A DNA stretch of 64,000 bases from Streptomyces aurantiogriseus (GTDB lineage: Bacteria; Actinomycetota; Actinomycetes; Streptomycetales; Streptomycetaceae). The stretch is from contig NZ_BMSX01000014.1 of NCBI RefSeq assembly GCF_014649375.1, positions 124,001-188,000 of the forward strand, given 5' to 3'. Of this stretch, positions 32,129-40,375 are shown one piece after another; positions within the stretch are counted from its first letter, which is position 1; each line of letters opens with the position of its first letter. Made by a program: the position numbers and the translations under genes. The notes beneath the pieces were generated by a model that did no database searches, was not told the DNA's origin, and was given only the letters and a program-made list of their open reading frames with translations.

Positions 32129-34483
32129 TCAGACACGCGCCTCCACCGGCTCGTCCGGCGTCGGGTCCGGGTCGGGGGCAGGGCCCTGGGCCTCGGTCGG
32201 ACGGCGGCTGAGGGCCTCTCCCTCCACGTCGACCCGCGGCAGGATCCGGTCCAGCCACTTCGGCAGCCACCAGGCCCTGTCGCCGAGCAGCGCGAGCACG
32301 GCGGGCACGATCGCCATCCGTACGACGAAGGCGTCGAAGAGCACCGCGGAGGCGAGACCGAACCCGATCATCTTGATCATGGAGTCGCTCTCGCCGATGA
32401 ACCCGGCGAAGACCGCGATCATGATCAGCGCGGCGGCCACGACCACCCGGGCACTGTGGCGGAACCCGGACACCACTGCCGGCCTGGCAGCCTCGCCGTG
32501 GGTGTACGCCTCCCGCACCCGTGAGACGAGGAAGACCTCGTAGTCCATGGCCAGGCCGAAGACGATGCCCACCATGAAGATCGGCATCAGGCTCATGATC
32601 GGACCGGTGGTCTCCGCGCCCACCAGTTCCGCACCGTGCCCCTGCTGGAAGACCAGAACGACCACGCCCAGGGACGCCAGCACCGACAGCAGGAAGCCGA
32701 GGGCCGCCTTCAGCGGGACGAGCACCGACCGGAAGACCACCAGCAACAGCACGATCGCGAGACCCACCACCACGATCAGATACGGGACCAGTGCCGCCTG
32801 GACCTTCTCGGCCATGTCGATGTTCAGCGCGGTGGTACCGGTGACCTCGAAGGACGCGTCCGTCGCCGACTCGACGGCGGGACGTTCGTCACGAATGGTC
32901 TTGACCAGGGTCTTGGTCTTCTCGTCGGTGGGGCTCGTGGAGGGAGTGGCCATGAACACCGCGGTGTCACCGGCCTCGTTGAAGCGCGCCTGCGAGACCG
33001 AGACGATCCCCTTCGTGGCACCGATCTCCTCGCTGATCGTGCTCACGGCGGTCTTGGGATCGTCTGCTCCCCTGGCGTCCACGACGATGGTCAGAGGTCC
33101 GTTGAAGCCGGGTCCGAAGCCCTCGGCCAGCGCGTCGTAGGCCCGGCGCTCGGTGGTGGCGGTGGACTTGGCCTCGTCGCCCGGCATGCCCAGCTGCAGG
33201 GACGCCGCCGGCAGGGCGAGGCCGCCGAGACCCAGGACTCCGAGGAGCAGTACGGCAAGGGGGCGGCGCAGGACGAAGCGGGCCCAGCGGGTACCCAGGT
33301 TGTCCGGCTCAGGCTTCTCGTTCTCGGTCCCCCCGCTCCTCAAAGCCACGACCTCGGCCCCGGGGCTGCTCCCGGCCGGCGCGTTCTTCCTGCGCGACAG
33401 GATCCTCCTGCCGCGCAGGGTCCGCTCGCGGGTCTCGGCCTTGTCCTCGCGCTTGGCTCCCTTGCGTACCCGACGCGACAGCACCGCGTCCGGCCAGAAC
33501 CCGAGGAACGCCGGGACGAGGGTCAGAGCGATCAGCACGGCGACGGCCACCGCACCCGCGGCGGACAGGCCCATCTTCGCCAGCATCGGGATGCCGACCA
33601 CCGACAGACCGGCCAGCGCGATGACCACGGTCAGTCCGGCGAAGACGACCGCCGACCCGGCGGTGCCCACGGCCAGCCCGGTCGCCTCCTCCGGCGTACG
33701 GCCCCGGGCGCGCTCCTCGCGGTAGCGGGAGACGACGAACAGGGCGTAGTCGATACCGACCGCCAGGCCCAGCATCATCGCCAGGGTGCCGGTGCTGGCG
33801 GACAGGCCGAGCGGGTCGGCCAGGGTCAGGATCGCGAACAGGCTGATGCCGACGCCGACGATCGCGGTCAGCAGCGGCAGTCCGGCGGCGGCCAGCGACC
33901 CGAAGGTGAGCAGCAGCACGACAGCGGCCACCGAGATGCCGATGATCTCGGCCACTCCGCCGGGACCGCCACCGCTGTCCATCGCGGAACCGCCCGCCTC
34001 GACGGTCAGGCCCGCCTCCCGCGCCTGGTCGGCGGCCTTCTCCACCGCCGTACGGCTGGCGTCGGTGACGTCCTCGGACGTCACCTTGTAGGTGACGGTC
34101 GCGTACGCCGTCGAGCCGTCCTCGCTGACCGTCTGCGACGCGAACGGGTCCGCGACATCGGCGACCTGCGAGCCGCCGGCCAGGGAGTCCACCGCTTCTT
34201 CGACGGCCTTCCTGTTGTCGGTGGCGGTCACCTTATGCCCGTCGGGGGCGACGAAGACGACCCGCGCGGTGGCGCCGTCGGCTGCCGCGCCGGGGAAGCG
34301 TTCCTCCATGAGATCGAATGCCTTCTGGGACTCGATCCCCGGCATGGAGAACTCCTCGTCGGAGGCTGCCGGCGCCTGCAGCGCGCTCAGCCCGACGGCG
34401 GCCAGGACGGCCACCCACATCAAGGCGGCGTACCCGCGCCGCCGGAAGGCCAGACGGCCCAGCCGATACAGAAAAGCAGCCAC
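32129..34483 (-). CDS. MMPL-family (RND-type) exporter
   Basis: 784 residues from the GTG at 34483. This start was preferred to the ATG 30 bp upstream because GGAG lies 9 nt before it and the product then begins MAAFLYRLGRLAFRRR, typical of actinobacterial MMPL proteins. Two repeats each have one membrane helix, a large extracytoplasmic loop and five further helices. GLAVGIDYALFVVSRYREER (residues ~240-260) and the matching GLAMDYEVFLVSRVREAY near 640 are the proton-relay helix-4 motifs. Exports lipids, drugs or metabolites using the proton gradient. Divergent from a MarR operon that probably regulates it. Confidence 0.92.
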   Translation of the reverse strand: MAAFLYRLGRLAFRRRGYAALMWVAVLAAVGLSALQAPAASDEEFSMPGIESQKAFDLMEERFPGAAADGATARVVFVAPDGHKVTATDNRKAVEEAVDSLAGGSQVADVADPFASQTVSEDGSTAYATVTYKVTSEDVTDASRTAVEKAADQAREAGLTVEAGGSAMDSGGGPGGVAEIIGISVAAVVLLLTFGSLAAAGLPLLTAIVGVGISLFAILTLADPLGLSASTGTLAMMLGLAVGIDYALFVVSRYREERARGRTPEEATGLAVGTAGSAVVFAGLTVVIALAGLSVVGIPMLAKMGLSAAGAVAVAVLIALTLVPAFLGFWPDAVLSRRVRKGAKREDKAETRERTLRGRRILSRRKNAPAGSSPGAEVVALRSGGTENEKPEPDNLGTRWARFVLRRPLAVLLLGVLGLGGLALPAASLQLGMPGDEAKSTATTERRAYDALAEGFGPGFNGPLTIVVDARGADDPKTAVSTISEEIGATKGIVSVSQARFNEAGDTAVFMATPSTSPTDEKTKTLVKTIRDERPAVESATDASFEVTGTTALNIDMAEKVQAALVPYLIVVVGLAIVLLLVVFRSVLVPLKAALGFLLSVLASLGVVVLVFQQGHGAELVGAETTGPIMSLMPIFMVGIVFGLAMDYEVFLVSRVREAYTHGEAARPAVVSGFRHSARVVVAAALIMIAVFAGFIGESDSMIKMIGFGLASAVLFDAFVVRMAIVPAVLALLGDRAWWLPKWLDRILPRVDVEGEALSRRPTEAQGPAPDPDPTPDEPVEARV

Positions 34484-34792
34484 GTCAGGGAACTCCACAT
34501 CCGTACTCGACATCCGTACTCGATTGCCTGCTCAGACTGTCCTCGCGGGGCCGGTCTCGTCGTCGTGCGGCTACTGGCACTGCCGTCTACCGCAATCGCA
34601 GGTCTGCCTACTGAAACCGCAGTAGGCGCCCGGCCCGCCGTGTCCTGCGCCGGTACGACGGAGGTCCGCGTCAGCCCACGGCCCCGGGGCCTGAGGAAGG
34701 TCGACGCGGACTTGCCGTCGCCGTTCCCGGGCCTCTCCGGCCCTCACCAGAAATAGTAGCCATGGACATAGTCGCCATGTACTGTATCCGCC
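34484..34792. promoter_or_regulatory. 309-bp MMPL/MarR divergent promoter region with inverted repeat
   Basis: Holds no gene. GCCTACTG (34606-34613), 6-nt spacer, CAGTAGGC (34620-34627) is a perfect inverted repeat about 120 bp before the MMPL start; it may be an operator for the MarR protein or the nearby response regulator. At the right end, TACTGT (34780-34785) ends 7 nt before the marR ATG and no ribosome site is present, suggesting a leaderless marR transcript. Confidence 0.5.
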
Positions 34793-35275
34793 ATGAGCAA
34801 GGGTTCCGAAAGGGCCACACCCGGTTACCTGGTGTGGCGGCTGTCGACGAAGTGGCGCGTGGCGGTCGATCGGGCGGTGGCGCCGCTGGGGCTCACCCAC
34901 GCCCAGTACTCCCTGGTGGCCTCGCTGTACGGCATGCAGCGCGGTGGTGAGCGCCCTAGTCAGCGGCGTCTCGCCGACCACACGGGACTCGAACCGCTGT
35001 ACGTGTCGAAGCTCGCGCGGGCGCTGGAGTCCGCGGGGCTGATCGAGCGCACCCGGGATCCGCGCGACCCGCGCGCCGTCCAGCTGGCGCTGACCGAACA
35101 GGGCCGGGACGTCACGCGACGGGCCGTCGCGGTGGTCCAGGGGCTGCTGGAGCAGCTGCTGGAGCCGCTGGGCGGCCTGGACAGCCCGCGGACGCGCACC
35201 TTCACGAGCGAGCTGACGGCCCTGCTCGACGTACCTCTCGACGTCACCGACGACCACCCTCAGGGGGAGACATGA
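34793..35275 (+). CDS. MarR-family transcriptional regulator
   Basis: 160 residues, winged-helix MarR fold: LGLTHAQYSLVASLYGMQ, then RRLADHTGLEPLYVSKLARALESAGLI (recognition helix) and wing RDPRDPRAVQLALT. No ribosome site at the ATG; a leaderless transcript is likely. Divergent from the MMPL exporter, the classical arrangement for a MarR repressor of an efflux pump. Its stop overlaps the next gene by 4 bp. Confidence 0.92.
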   Translation: MSKGSERATPGYLVWRLSTKWRVAVDRAVAPLGLTHAQYSLVASLYGMQRGGERPSQRRLADHTGLEPLYVSKLARALESAGLIERTRDPRDPRAVQLALTEQGRDVTRRAVAVVQGLLEQLLEPLGGLDSPRTRTFTSELTALLDVPLDVTDDHPQGET

Positions 35276-35721
35276 CCACCACCGCACCCACCGTCGACGG
35301 CCGCGCGATCGGCCTGGCGCACTACGCCGGCCGCGCCGTCCTGGAGCACGTCCTCGCCCGCCACGGGGCGACCTTCCCGCAGCAGATCACCCTCCGGGCG
35401 GCGGTGGTCGCCGACGGCCCGCTGGACCTGGACGCCCTGGTCGCCCAGGTCACCGGGGCACTCAAGACCGACCCCGCCGACGTCCGCGTCACGGTCGACG
35501 AACTGCTGACCAAGGGGCTGCTGTCGGCCGACGGTCCGCAGATCCGGGCCACGGAAACGGGGCGCGAGCTGATCGCCACGGTCGCCGCCGAGACGGGCAG
35601 GGTCTCCGCCCGGATCTACGCCGGCATCCCCGCGGAGGACCTGGCCGCCGGCGGCCGCGTGCTGGCGCTGGTCACCGAGCGGGCCAATGCGGAACTGGCC
35701 GCGCTCACCTCCCAGAGGTAG
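35272..35721 (+). CDS. MarR-like winged-helix protein
   Basis: 149 residues. The segment DVRVTVDELLTKGLLSADGPQIRATETGRELIATV looks like the second half of a MarR winged helix (recognition helix and wing), preceded by an N-terminal helical part (GLAHYAGRAVLEHVLARHG). Coupled to marR by an ATGA overlap. It could act as a partner or anti-repressor of the upstream MarR protein, or as a second ligand-sensing regulator. GGGGGA precedes the ATG. Confidence 0.75.
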   Translation: MTTTAPTVDGRAIGLAHYAGRAVLEHVLARHGATFPQQITLRAAVVADGPLDLDALVAQVTGALKTDPADVRVTVDELLTKGLLSADGPQIRATETGRELIATVAAETGRVSARIYAGIPAEDLAAGGRVLALVTERANAELAALTSQR

Positions 35722-35771
35722 TGGAATATTCAACCGGCAGGTCCGGTTGTCGGCCTCGAAGGAGGCCACGA

Positions 35772-36143
35772 GTGGACATCACCTACGAGGCGACGTACGA
35801 CACCGCCTACTACGACCACGGAACACCGGCCGAGCGCTGGGAGCGTGCGCAGCTGTTCTTCGGCGCGCGCGACTACGCCGCCGCCGCGCGGGTCCTGGCC
35901 GGGCTGGTCGAGGAGGTGCCGGAGCAGACCGGACCGCGGCTGCTGCTCGCCCGCGCCTACTACCACTCGGCCCAACTGCGCCGCGCCGAGGCCGAGTTGC
36001 GGGTCATCGTCGAACGCGACCCGGTGGAGCACTACGCCCGGCTGATGCTGGGCCGCACCCTGGAGCGTCAGGGACGGCACGAGGAGGCGGGACCGCACCT
36101 GCGCATCGCCTCCGCGCTGGCGGGCGACTTCCCGGAGGCCTGA
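35772..36143 (+). CDS. Small tetratricopeptide-repeat protein
   Basis: 123 residues from GTG 35772, chosen because AAGGAGG lies 6 nt upstream. Two to three TPR-like helix pairs: ERAQLFFGARDYAAAARVLAG, RLLLARAYYHSAQLRRAEAEL and YARLMLGRTLERQGRHEEAGP. Such short TPR proteins are scaffolds; the partner is unknown. 50 bp after the MarR-like gene and possibly in the same operon. Ends just before a strong bidirectional terminator. Confidence 0.82.
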   Translation: MDITYEATYDTAYYDHGTPAERWERAQLFFGARDYAAAARVLAGLVEEVPEQTGPRLLLARAYYHSAQLRRAEAELRVIVERDPVEHYARLMLGRTLERQGRHEEAGPHLRIASALAGDFPEA

Positions 36144-36149
36144 CACCAC

Positions 36150-36196
36150 GACGGGAGCGGCCCGGCGGTGGAGATCACCGTCGGGCCGCTCCCGTC
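36150..36196. terminator. Bidirectional terminator between TPR and PepSY genes
   Basis: A 21-bp stem (36150-36170 with 36176-36196, one G-T mismatch) and 5-nt loop GAGAT. It sits between convergent stop codons at 36143 and 36204 and should serve both transcripts. Confidence 0.85.
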
Positions 36197-36203
36197 CGAG
36201 CAC

Positions 36204-37601
36204 TCAGGCGGACGTCCGCCGCCCGCGCCGGTGCGCGATCTCGCCGAGGACGACGTCCACGACGAGGAACGCGGCGAGCGGGATGCCGAGCAGCGGAACG
36301 AAGTAGCCGAGCACGGCGATCACCGCCATCAGCGGGACGAGGACGTACGGCGGGACCTGCGCCCACGCGCCGCGCGGGATCGGCCGGCCGAAGGCGTTGC
36401 CGCGGCCGCGCTGCCACCACATGCGGTAGCCCCACACGATCAGCAGGATCAGTGCCAGTGCGAGGAGCATCAGCGCGATCTGGTTGACCAGGCCGAACAG
36501 GACGCCGGTGTGCAGGTCGATGCCCCAGCGGGTCAGCTTGGCGAGCACCGGGTAGTCCTCGAACCGCAGGACGTCGGTGACCTCGCCGGTGGCCGGGTCG
36601 ACCGCCACGGAGTCCTGCTTCGTGGGCCAGCTGCGCTGTACCTGCCTGACGACGTACGCCGACTCGGCGTCCGCGGGCGGCACGATCTCCACGGGGTCGC
36701 CCAGGCCCTCGGCGCGGGCGGCGGCCAGGACCTTGTCGAGGCCGACGCCGTGCTCGCCGTTGCCGCCGGTGCCGGAGGCCGCGTCGTGACCGCCGTGTTC
36801 GCCGGCGGTCACCGCCGCCGAGATCGAGGGGGTGGACCCGCCGAGCGAGGTGCGTAGCTCGTCGATGCTCGCGCCCGCGTACTGCGACCAGGTCAGACCG
36901 GTCGCCGACAGGAAGAAGAAGCCGGCCGCGGCCCACACGCCGACCGTGCCGTGCAGACCGAGCGTGCGGCGCCGGCCGCTGGTGCCGCGGACCTTGCGCA
37001 GGTCGCGACGGCGGGAGAACCACAGCGCCACGCCACCGGCCGCGATCACCCACAGCCAGCTCGCGGCGAACTCGCTGTAGAGGCGGCCGTTCTCGCCGAG
37101 GTGCAGGTCGCGGTGGAACTCGTCGATCCAGGTCCGCAGCGGCAGCGCGCCGGTCGAGCCGTACTGCTCCAGGGCGCCGCGCACCTTGCCGGTGTACGGG
37201 TCGACGAACACGGCGAGGGTGTGGGTCTCGTCGACGCCCTTGACGCCGGACAGCATCACCCGGGTCGTGGCGTCGTCGGCCGGGGAGGGCCGTACCGACG
37301 CGACCGCGCCCTCGGGGTGCGCCTTGCGGGCGGCAGCCACCTGCTCGGATATGGGCAGCTTGGTCTCGCCGACCGGCACGGTCATCTCGTGCGCGTAGAC
37401 GAGCTTCTCGGCCTGGAACGCGCCCGCGTACAGGAAGCCGGTGACGGCGGCGACGAGCAGGAACGGGGCGACGAGCACGCCGGCGTAGAAGTGCAGGCGC
37501 AGCACCAGGGGGCGCAGGGGTGCCCACGGACCGCGGGACGTCGGCGCGGGCGCTGCGGGTTGCGGGGCCTCGTCCGTGGTGGTCGAGGGAGCGGTGGACA
37601 T
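36204..37601 (-). CDS. PepSY-associated membrane protein
   Basis: 465 residues, PepSY_TM family. Helices near 37-58, 190-208, 245-265, 368-392 and 425-455 enclose two extracytoplasmic PepSY-like parts (DETHTLAVFVDPYTGKVRGAL and QDSVAVDPATGEVTDVLRFED). FHRDLHLGENGRLYSE and GIDLHTGVLFGLVNQ carry the His residues conserved in this family. A stretch GEHGGHDAASGTGGNGEHG near 273-291 is His/Gly-rich and may bind a metal. Related proteins reduce ferric siderophores or take part in metal handling; that role here is inference. Confidence 0.85.
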   Translation of the reverse strand: MSTAPSTTTDEAPQPAAPAPTSRGPWAPLRPLVLRLHFYAGVLVAPFLLVAAVTGFLYAGAFQAEKLVYAHEMTVPVGETKLPISEQVAAARKAHPEGAVASVRPSPADDATTRVMLSGVKGVDETHTLAVFVDPYTGKVRGALEQYGSTGALPLRTWIDEFHRDLHLGENGRLYSEFAASWLWVIAAGGVALWFSRRRDLRKVRGTSGRRRTLGLHGTVGVWAAAGFFFLSATGLTWSQYAGASIDELRTSLGGSTPSISAAVTAGEHGGHDAASGTGGNGEHGVGLDKVLAAARAEGLGDPVEIVPPADAESAYVVRQVQRSWPTKQDSVAVDPATGEVTDVLRFEDYPVLAKLTRWGIDLHTGVLFGLVNQIALMLLALALILLIVWGYRMWWQRGRGNAFGRPIPRGAWAQVPPYVLVPLMAVIAVLGYFVPLLGIPLAAFLVVDVVLGEIAHRRGRRTSA

Positions 37602-37690
37602 CGGCGGGCTTCTCCGAGGGTCGTGGGGACCTTTTCAGGCGTGACGGTCCAGTAGTCGGAGCGGGACCCCGCCGAGTTCCCAGCCACCCA

Positions 37691-37706
37691 AGTGACCTGT
37701 GTCACA
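37691..37706. promoter_or_regulatory. Crp-like site between PepSY and def genes
   Basis: A-GTGA-N6-TCAC-A (37691-37706) matches the Crp/FNR half-site pattern. It lies 44 bp upstream of the def ATG and 90 bp upstream of the PepSY start, so it could act on either gene. Confidence 0.4.
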
Positions 37707-37749
37707 AGGGAATCCGGGAGATGCGAGGCCGTCGTGGCATGCTGGCCCG

Positions 37750-38394
37750 ATGGCATCTCCCAGTCCCCGCGCTCCCCTTGCCGAGCGGATCGAGCAACTC
37801 CTCGCCCTCGGCGGCCCGTTGCCCATCGTCGCGGCCGGCGACCCGGTCCTGCGCGTCGGCACCGAGCGCTACGACGGTCAGCTCGACCCCGCGCTCCTGG
37901 CCCGCTTCGTCGAGGCCCTGCGCGTCACCATGCACGCGGCGCCGGGTGTGGGTCTGGCCGCCCCGCAGGTCGGTGTGGAGCTGCGGATCGCGGTGATCGA
38001 GGACCCGGCGCCGGTGCCGGAGGAGGTGCGGGTGGCCCGGGGCCGGGTGCCGCAGCCGTTCCGGGTCCTGGTCAACCCGTCGTACGAGCCCGTCGGTTCC
38101 GCCCGTGCCGGGTTCTTCGAGGGCTGTCTGAGCGTGCCGGGGTGGCAGGCGGTGGTGGCGCGGCATGCCGAGGTGCGGCTGAGGGGTGAGGACGAGCACG
38201 GCCGCCCGCTGGACGAGGTGTTCAGCGGGTGGCCGGCCCGGATCGTGCAGCACGAGACGGACCACCTCGACGGCCTGCTCTACCTGGACCGGGCCGAACT
38301 GCGCTCGCTCTCCGCCAACGAGACCGTGGCGCAGCGCTGGGCGCAGCCGACGCCGGAGACGGCAGCCAGGGCGCTGGGCTTCGAGCTGCCGTAA
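37750..38394 (+). CDS. def: Peptide deformylase
   Basis: 214 residues with all three catalytic motifs: GVGLAAPQ (66-73), EGCLS (124-128) and QHETDH (167-172), the last two supplying the metal ligands Cys and two His and the catalytic Glu. Removes the formyl group from nascent peptides. At 214 residues it is slightly longer than usual because of an N-terminal extension and the insertion PEEVRVARGRVPQP. It is not beside fmt, so it may be a secondary copy. The ATG lacks a ribosome site; CATGCT (37738-37743) ends 6 nt upstream, so a leaderless mRNA is likely. Confidence 0.93.
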   Translation: MASPSPRAPLAERIEQLLALGGPLPIVAAGDPVLRVGTERYDGQLDPALLARFVEALRVTMHAAPGVGLAAPQVGVELRIAVIEDPAPVPEEVRVARGRVPQPFRVLVNPSYEPVGSARAGFFEGCLSVPGWQAVVARHAEVRLRGEDEHGRPLDEVFSGWPARIVQHETDHLDGLLYLDRAELRSLSANETVAQRWAQPTPETAARALGFELP

Positions 38395-38417
38395 GGCGAG
38401 TTGCCGCCGCAGGCAGG

Positions 38418-39836
38418 TCAGTGGTCGCGGAACGCCTCCAGCAGCCGCAGCCACACCTCGCTGATCGTCGGGTAGGACGGGACGGCGTGCCACAGGCGGG
38501 CGACGGGGACCTGGCCGGCGACCGCGACGGTCGCCGAGTGGATCAGCTCGCCCACGCCGGGGCCGACGAGGGTGACGCCGCGCAGGATCTCGTCCTCCAG
38601 GTCGACGACCATGCGGGCGCGGCCCTTGTAGCCGTCGGCGTACAGGCCCGCCCCGGCGACGGAGGACAGGTCGACGTCGACGGCGCGGACGCGGTGACCG
38701 GCCTGTTCCGCCTCCGCCAGGGAGAGACCGACCGCGGCGGCCTCGGGGTCGGTGAAGACGACCTGCGGGACGGCGTGATGGTCGGCGGTGGCGGCGTGGG
38801 CGCTCCACGCGTCGGACTCCAGGTCCGCCACCCCCGAGGCACGGGCGGCGATGGCGGCACCGGCGATGCGGGCCTGGTACTTGCCCTGGTGGGTGAGGAG
38901 GGCGCGGTGGTTGACGTCGCCGACCGCGTACAGCCACTCGCTGTCGGTGACGCGCAGGCTGTCGTCGACCGTGAGCCAGGAGCCCGGTTCCAGGCCGACG
39001 GTGTCGAGGCCGATGTCGTCGGTGCGCGGGGCGCGGCCGGTGGCGAACAGGATCTCGTCGGCCTCGATGCGCTCGCCGGTGTCGGTGACGACCACGACGG
39101 TGCCGTCCGACCGGCTCACCGACTCCACCGAGGTGCCGGTCCGCACGTCCGCGCCGGCCTCCGTGAGCGCCTCGGCGACCATTTCGCCCGCGAAGGGCTC
39201 CATGCGGTTGAGCAGGCCCTTGCCGCGGACGAGGACGGTGACCTGTGCGCCGAGGGCCTGCCAGGCGGTGGCCATCTCGGTGGCGACCACTCCGCCGCCG
39301 ACCACGACGAGCCGGCCGGGGACGGACTGCGCGCTCGTCGCCTCCCGGCTCGTCCACGGCTTGACCTCGGCGAGGCCCGGCAGATCGGGCAGGACGGCGC
39401 GGGAGCCGGTGCAGACGGCGACGGCGTGCCGGGCGGTCAGGATCTTGTCGCCCACGGTCACTGTGCGGGGGCCCGCCAGACGGCCCCTGCCGCGGTACAG
39501 GTCCGCGCCGATGCCCTCCAGCCAGCGGACCTGGCCGTCGTCTTGCCAGTCGGAGGTGTAGTAGTTGCGATGGGCGAGGACCGCGGGCGCGTCGAGGGGG
39601 CCTTGCACCGCCTGGCGCAGGCCGGGCAGCCGGCGGGCGTCGGCCTGGGCGATGACCGGCCGCAGCAGGGCCTTGCTGGGCATACAGGCCCAGTACGAGC
39701 ACTCGCCGCCGACCAGCTCGTTCTCCACGACCGCGGTGGTGAGGCCGGCGGCGCGGGTGCGGTCGGCGACGTTCTCCCCCACGGGCCCGGCCCCGAGCAC
39801 CACGACGTCGTACGCGATGGTTTCCGTTTCCGTCAT
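38418..39836 (-). CDS. Pyridine nucleotide-disulfide oxidoreductase
   Basis: 472 residues. N-terminal FAD motif DVVVLGAGPVGENVADR, redox-active disulfide GGECSYWACMPSK (Cys-x4-Cys near residue 42), NAD-binding VVVGGGVVATEMATAWQ near 165, and a C-terminal dimerisation domain. The central layout matches dihydrolipoamide dehydrogenase and mercuric reductase, but the SYWA spacer and the lack of the usual HxxxxE end motif (the C-terminal part reads HAVPSYPTISEVWL) place it in the less-studied actinobacterial group. Divergent from thioredoxin at 39980, pointing to thiol redox work. The second possible start (ATG 39836) was used. Confidence 0.88.
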   Translation of the reverse strand: MTETETIAYDVVVLGAGPVGENVADRTRAAGLTTAVVENELVGGECSYWACMPSKALLRPVIAQADARRLPGLRQAVQGPLDAPAVLAHRNYYTSDWQDDGQVRWLEGIGADLYRGRGRLAGPRTVTVGDKILTARHAVAVCTGSRAVLPDLPGLAEVKPWTSREATSAQSVPGRLVVVGGGVVATEMATAWQALGAQVTVLVRGKGLLNRMEPFAGEMVAEALTEAGADVRTGTSVESVSRSDGTVVVVTDTGERIEADEILFATGRAPRTDDIGLDTVGLEPGSWLTVDDSLRVTDSEWLYAVGDVNHRALLTHQGKYQARIAGAAIAARASGVADLESDAWSAHAATADHHAVPQVVFTDPEAAAVGLSLAEAEQAGHRVRAVDVDLSSVAGAGLYADGYKGRARMVVDLEDEILRGVTLVGPGVGELIHSATVAVAGQVPVARLWHAVPSYPTISEVWLRLLEAFRDH

Positions 39837-39979
39837 GGGGTCAGTCTGGTGGGTGGTGTGCGGGGTGGCCACACGGGTAGGGGCGCGGAATACGCGACCG
39901 GCCGCCCGTGTTGTGCGGACGGCTTCACCTCATGCCAGGAAGCACCTGGCAGGAAGCACCGGGAAGAGGGAATGACGCC

Positions 39980-40372
39980 ATGAGCAGCACCGTGGAGCTC
40001 ACCAAGGAGAACTTCGACCAGACGGTCACCGACAACGACTTCGTCCTGATCGACTTCTGGGCGTCCTGGTGCGGGCCCTGCCGTCAGTTCGCCCCGGTGT
40101 ACGACAAGGCCGCAGAGGAGAACCCCGATCTGGTGTTCGGCAAGGTGGACACCGAGGCGCAGCCGGAGCTGGCCGCGGCCTTCGGCATCCAGTCCATCCC
40201 GACGCTGATGATCGTCCGTGACCGCGTCGCCGTGTTCGCGCAGCCGGGTGCCCTGCCCGAGGCCGCCCTGGCGGACGTCATCGGGCAGGCCCGCAAGCTC
40301 GACATGGACGAGGTCCGCAAGTCGATCGAGGAGCAGCAGGCCGCCCAGGGCCAGGGCGCCCAGGGTGAGTAA
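39980..40372 (+). CDS. trxA: Thioredoxin
   Basis: 130 residues with active site WCGPC (Cys31, Cys34) in FVLIDFWASWCGPCRQF and cis-proline SIPTLMIV near residue 75. Typical thioredoxin fold of ~105 residues followed by a Gln/Gly-rich tail (EEQQAAQGQGAQGE). Start ATG 39980 has GAGGG 9 nt upstream. Reduces protein disulfides in the cytoplasm; not beside trxB, so it is likely an accessory thioredoxin, perhaps coupled with the divergent disulfide oxidoreductase. Confidence 0.93.
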   Translation: MSSTVELTKENFDQTVTDNDFVLIDFWASWCGPCRQFAPVYDKAAEENPDLVFGKVDTEAQPELAAAFGIQSIPTLMIVRDRVAVFAQPGALPEAALADVIGQARKLDMDEVRKSIEEQQAAQGQGAQGE

Positions 40373-40375
40373 CTC

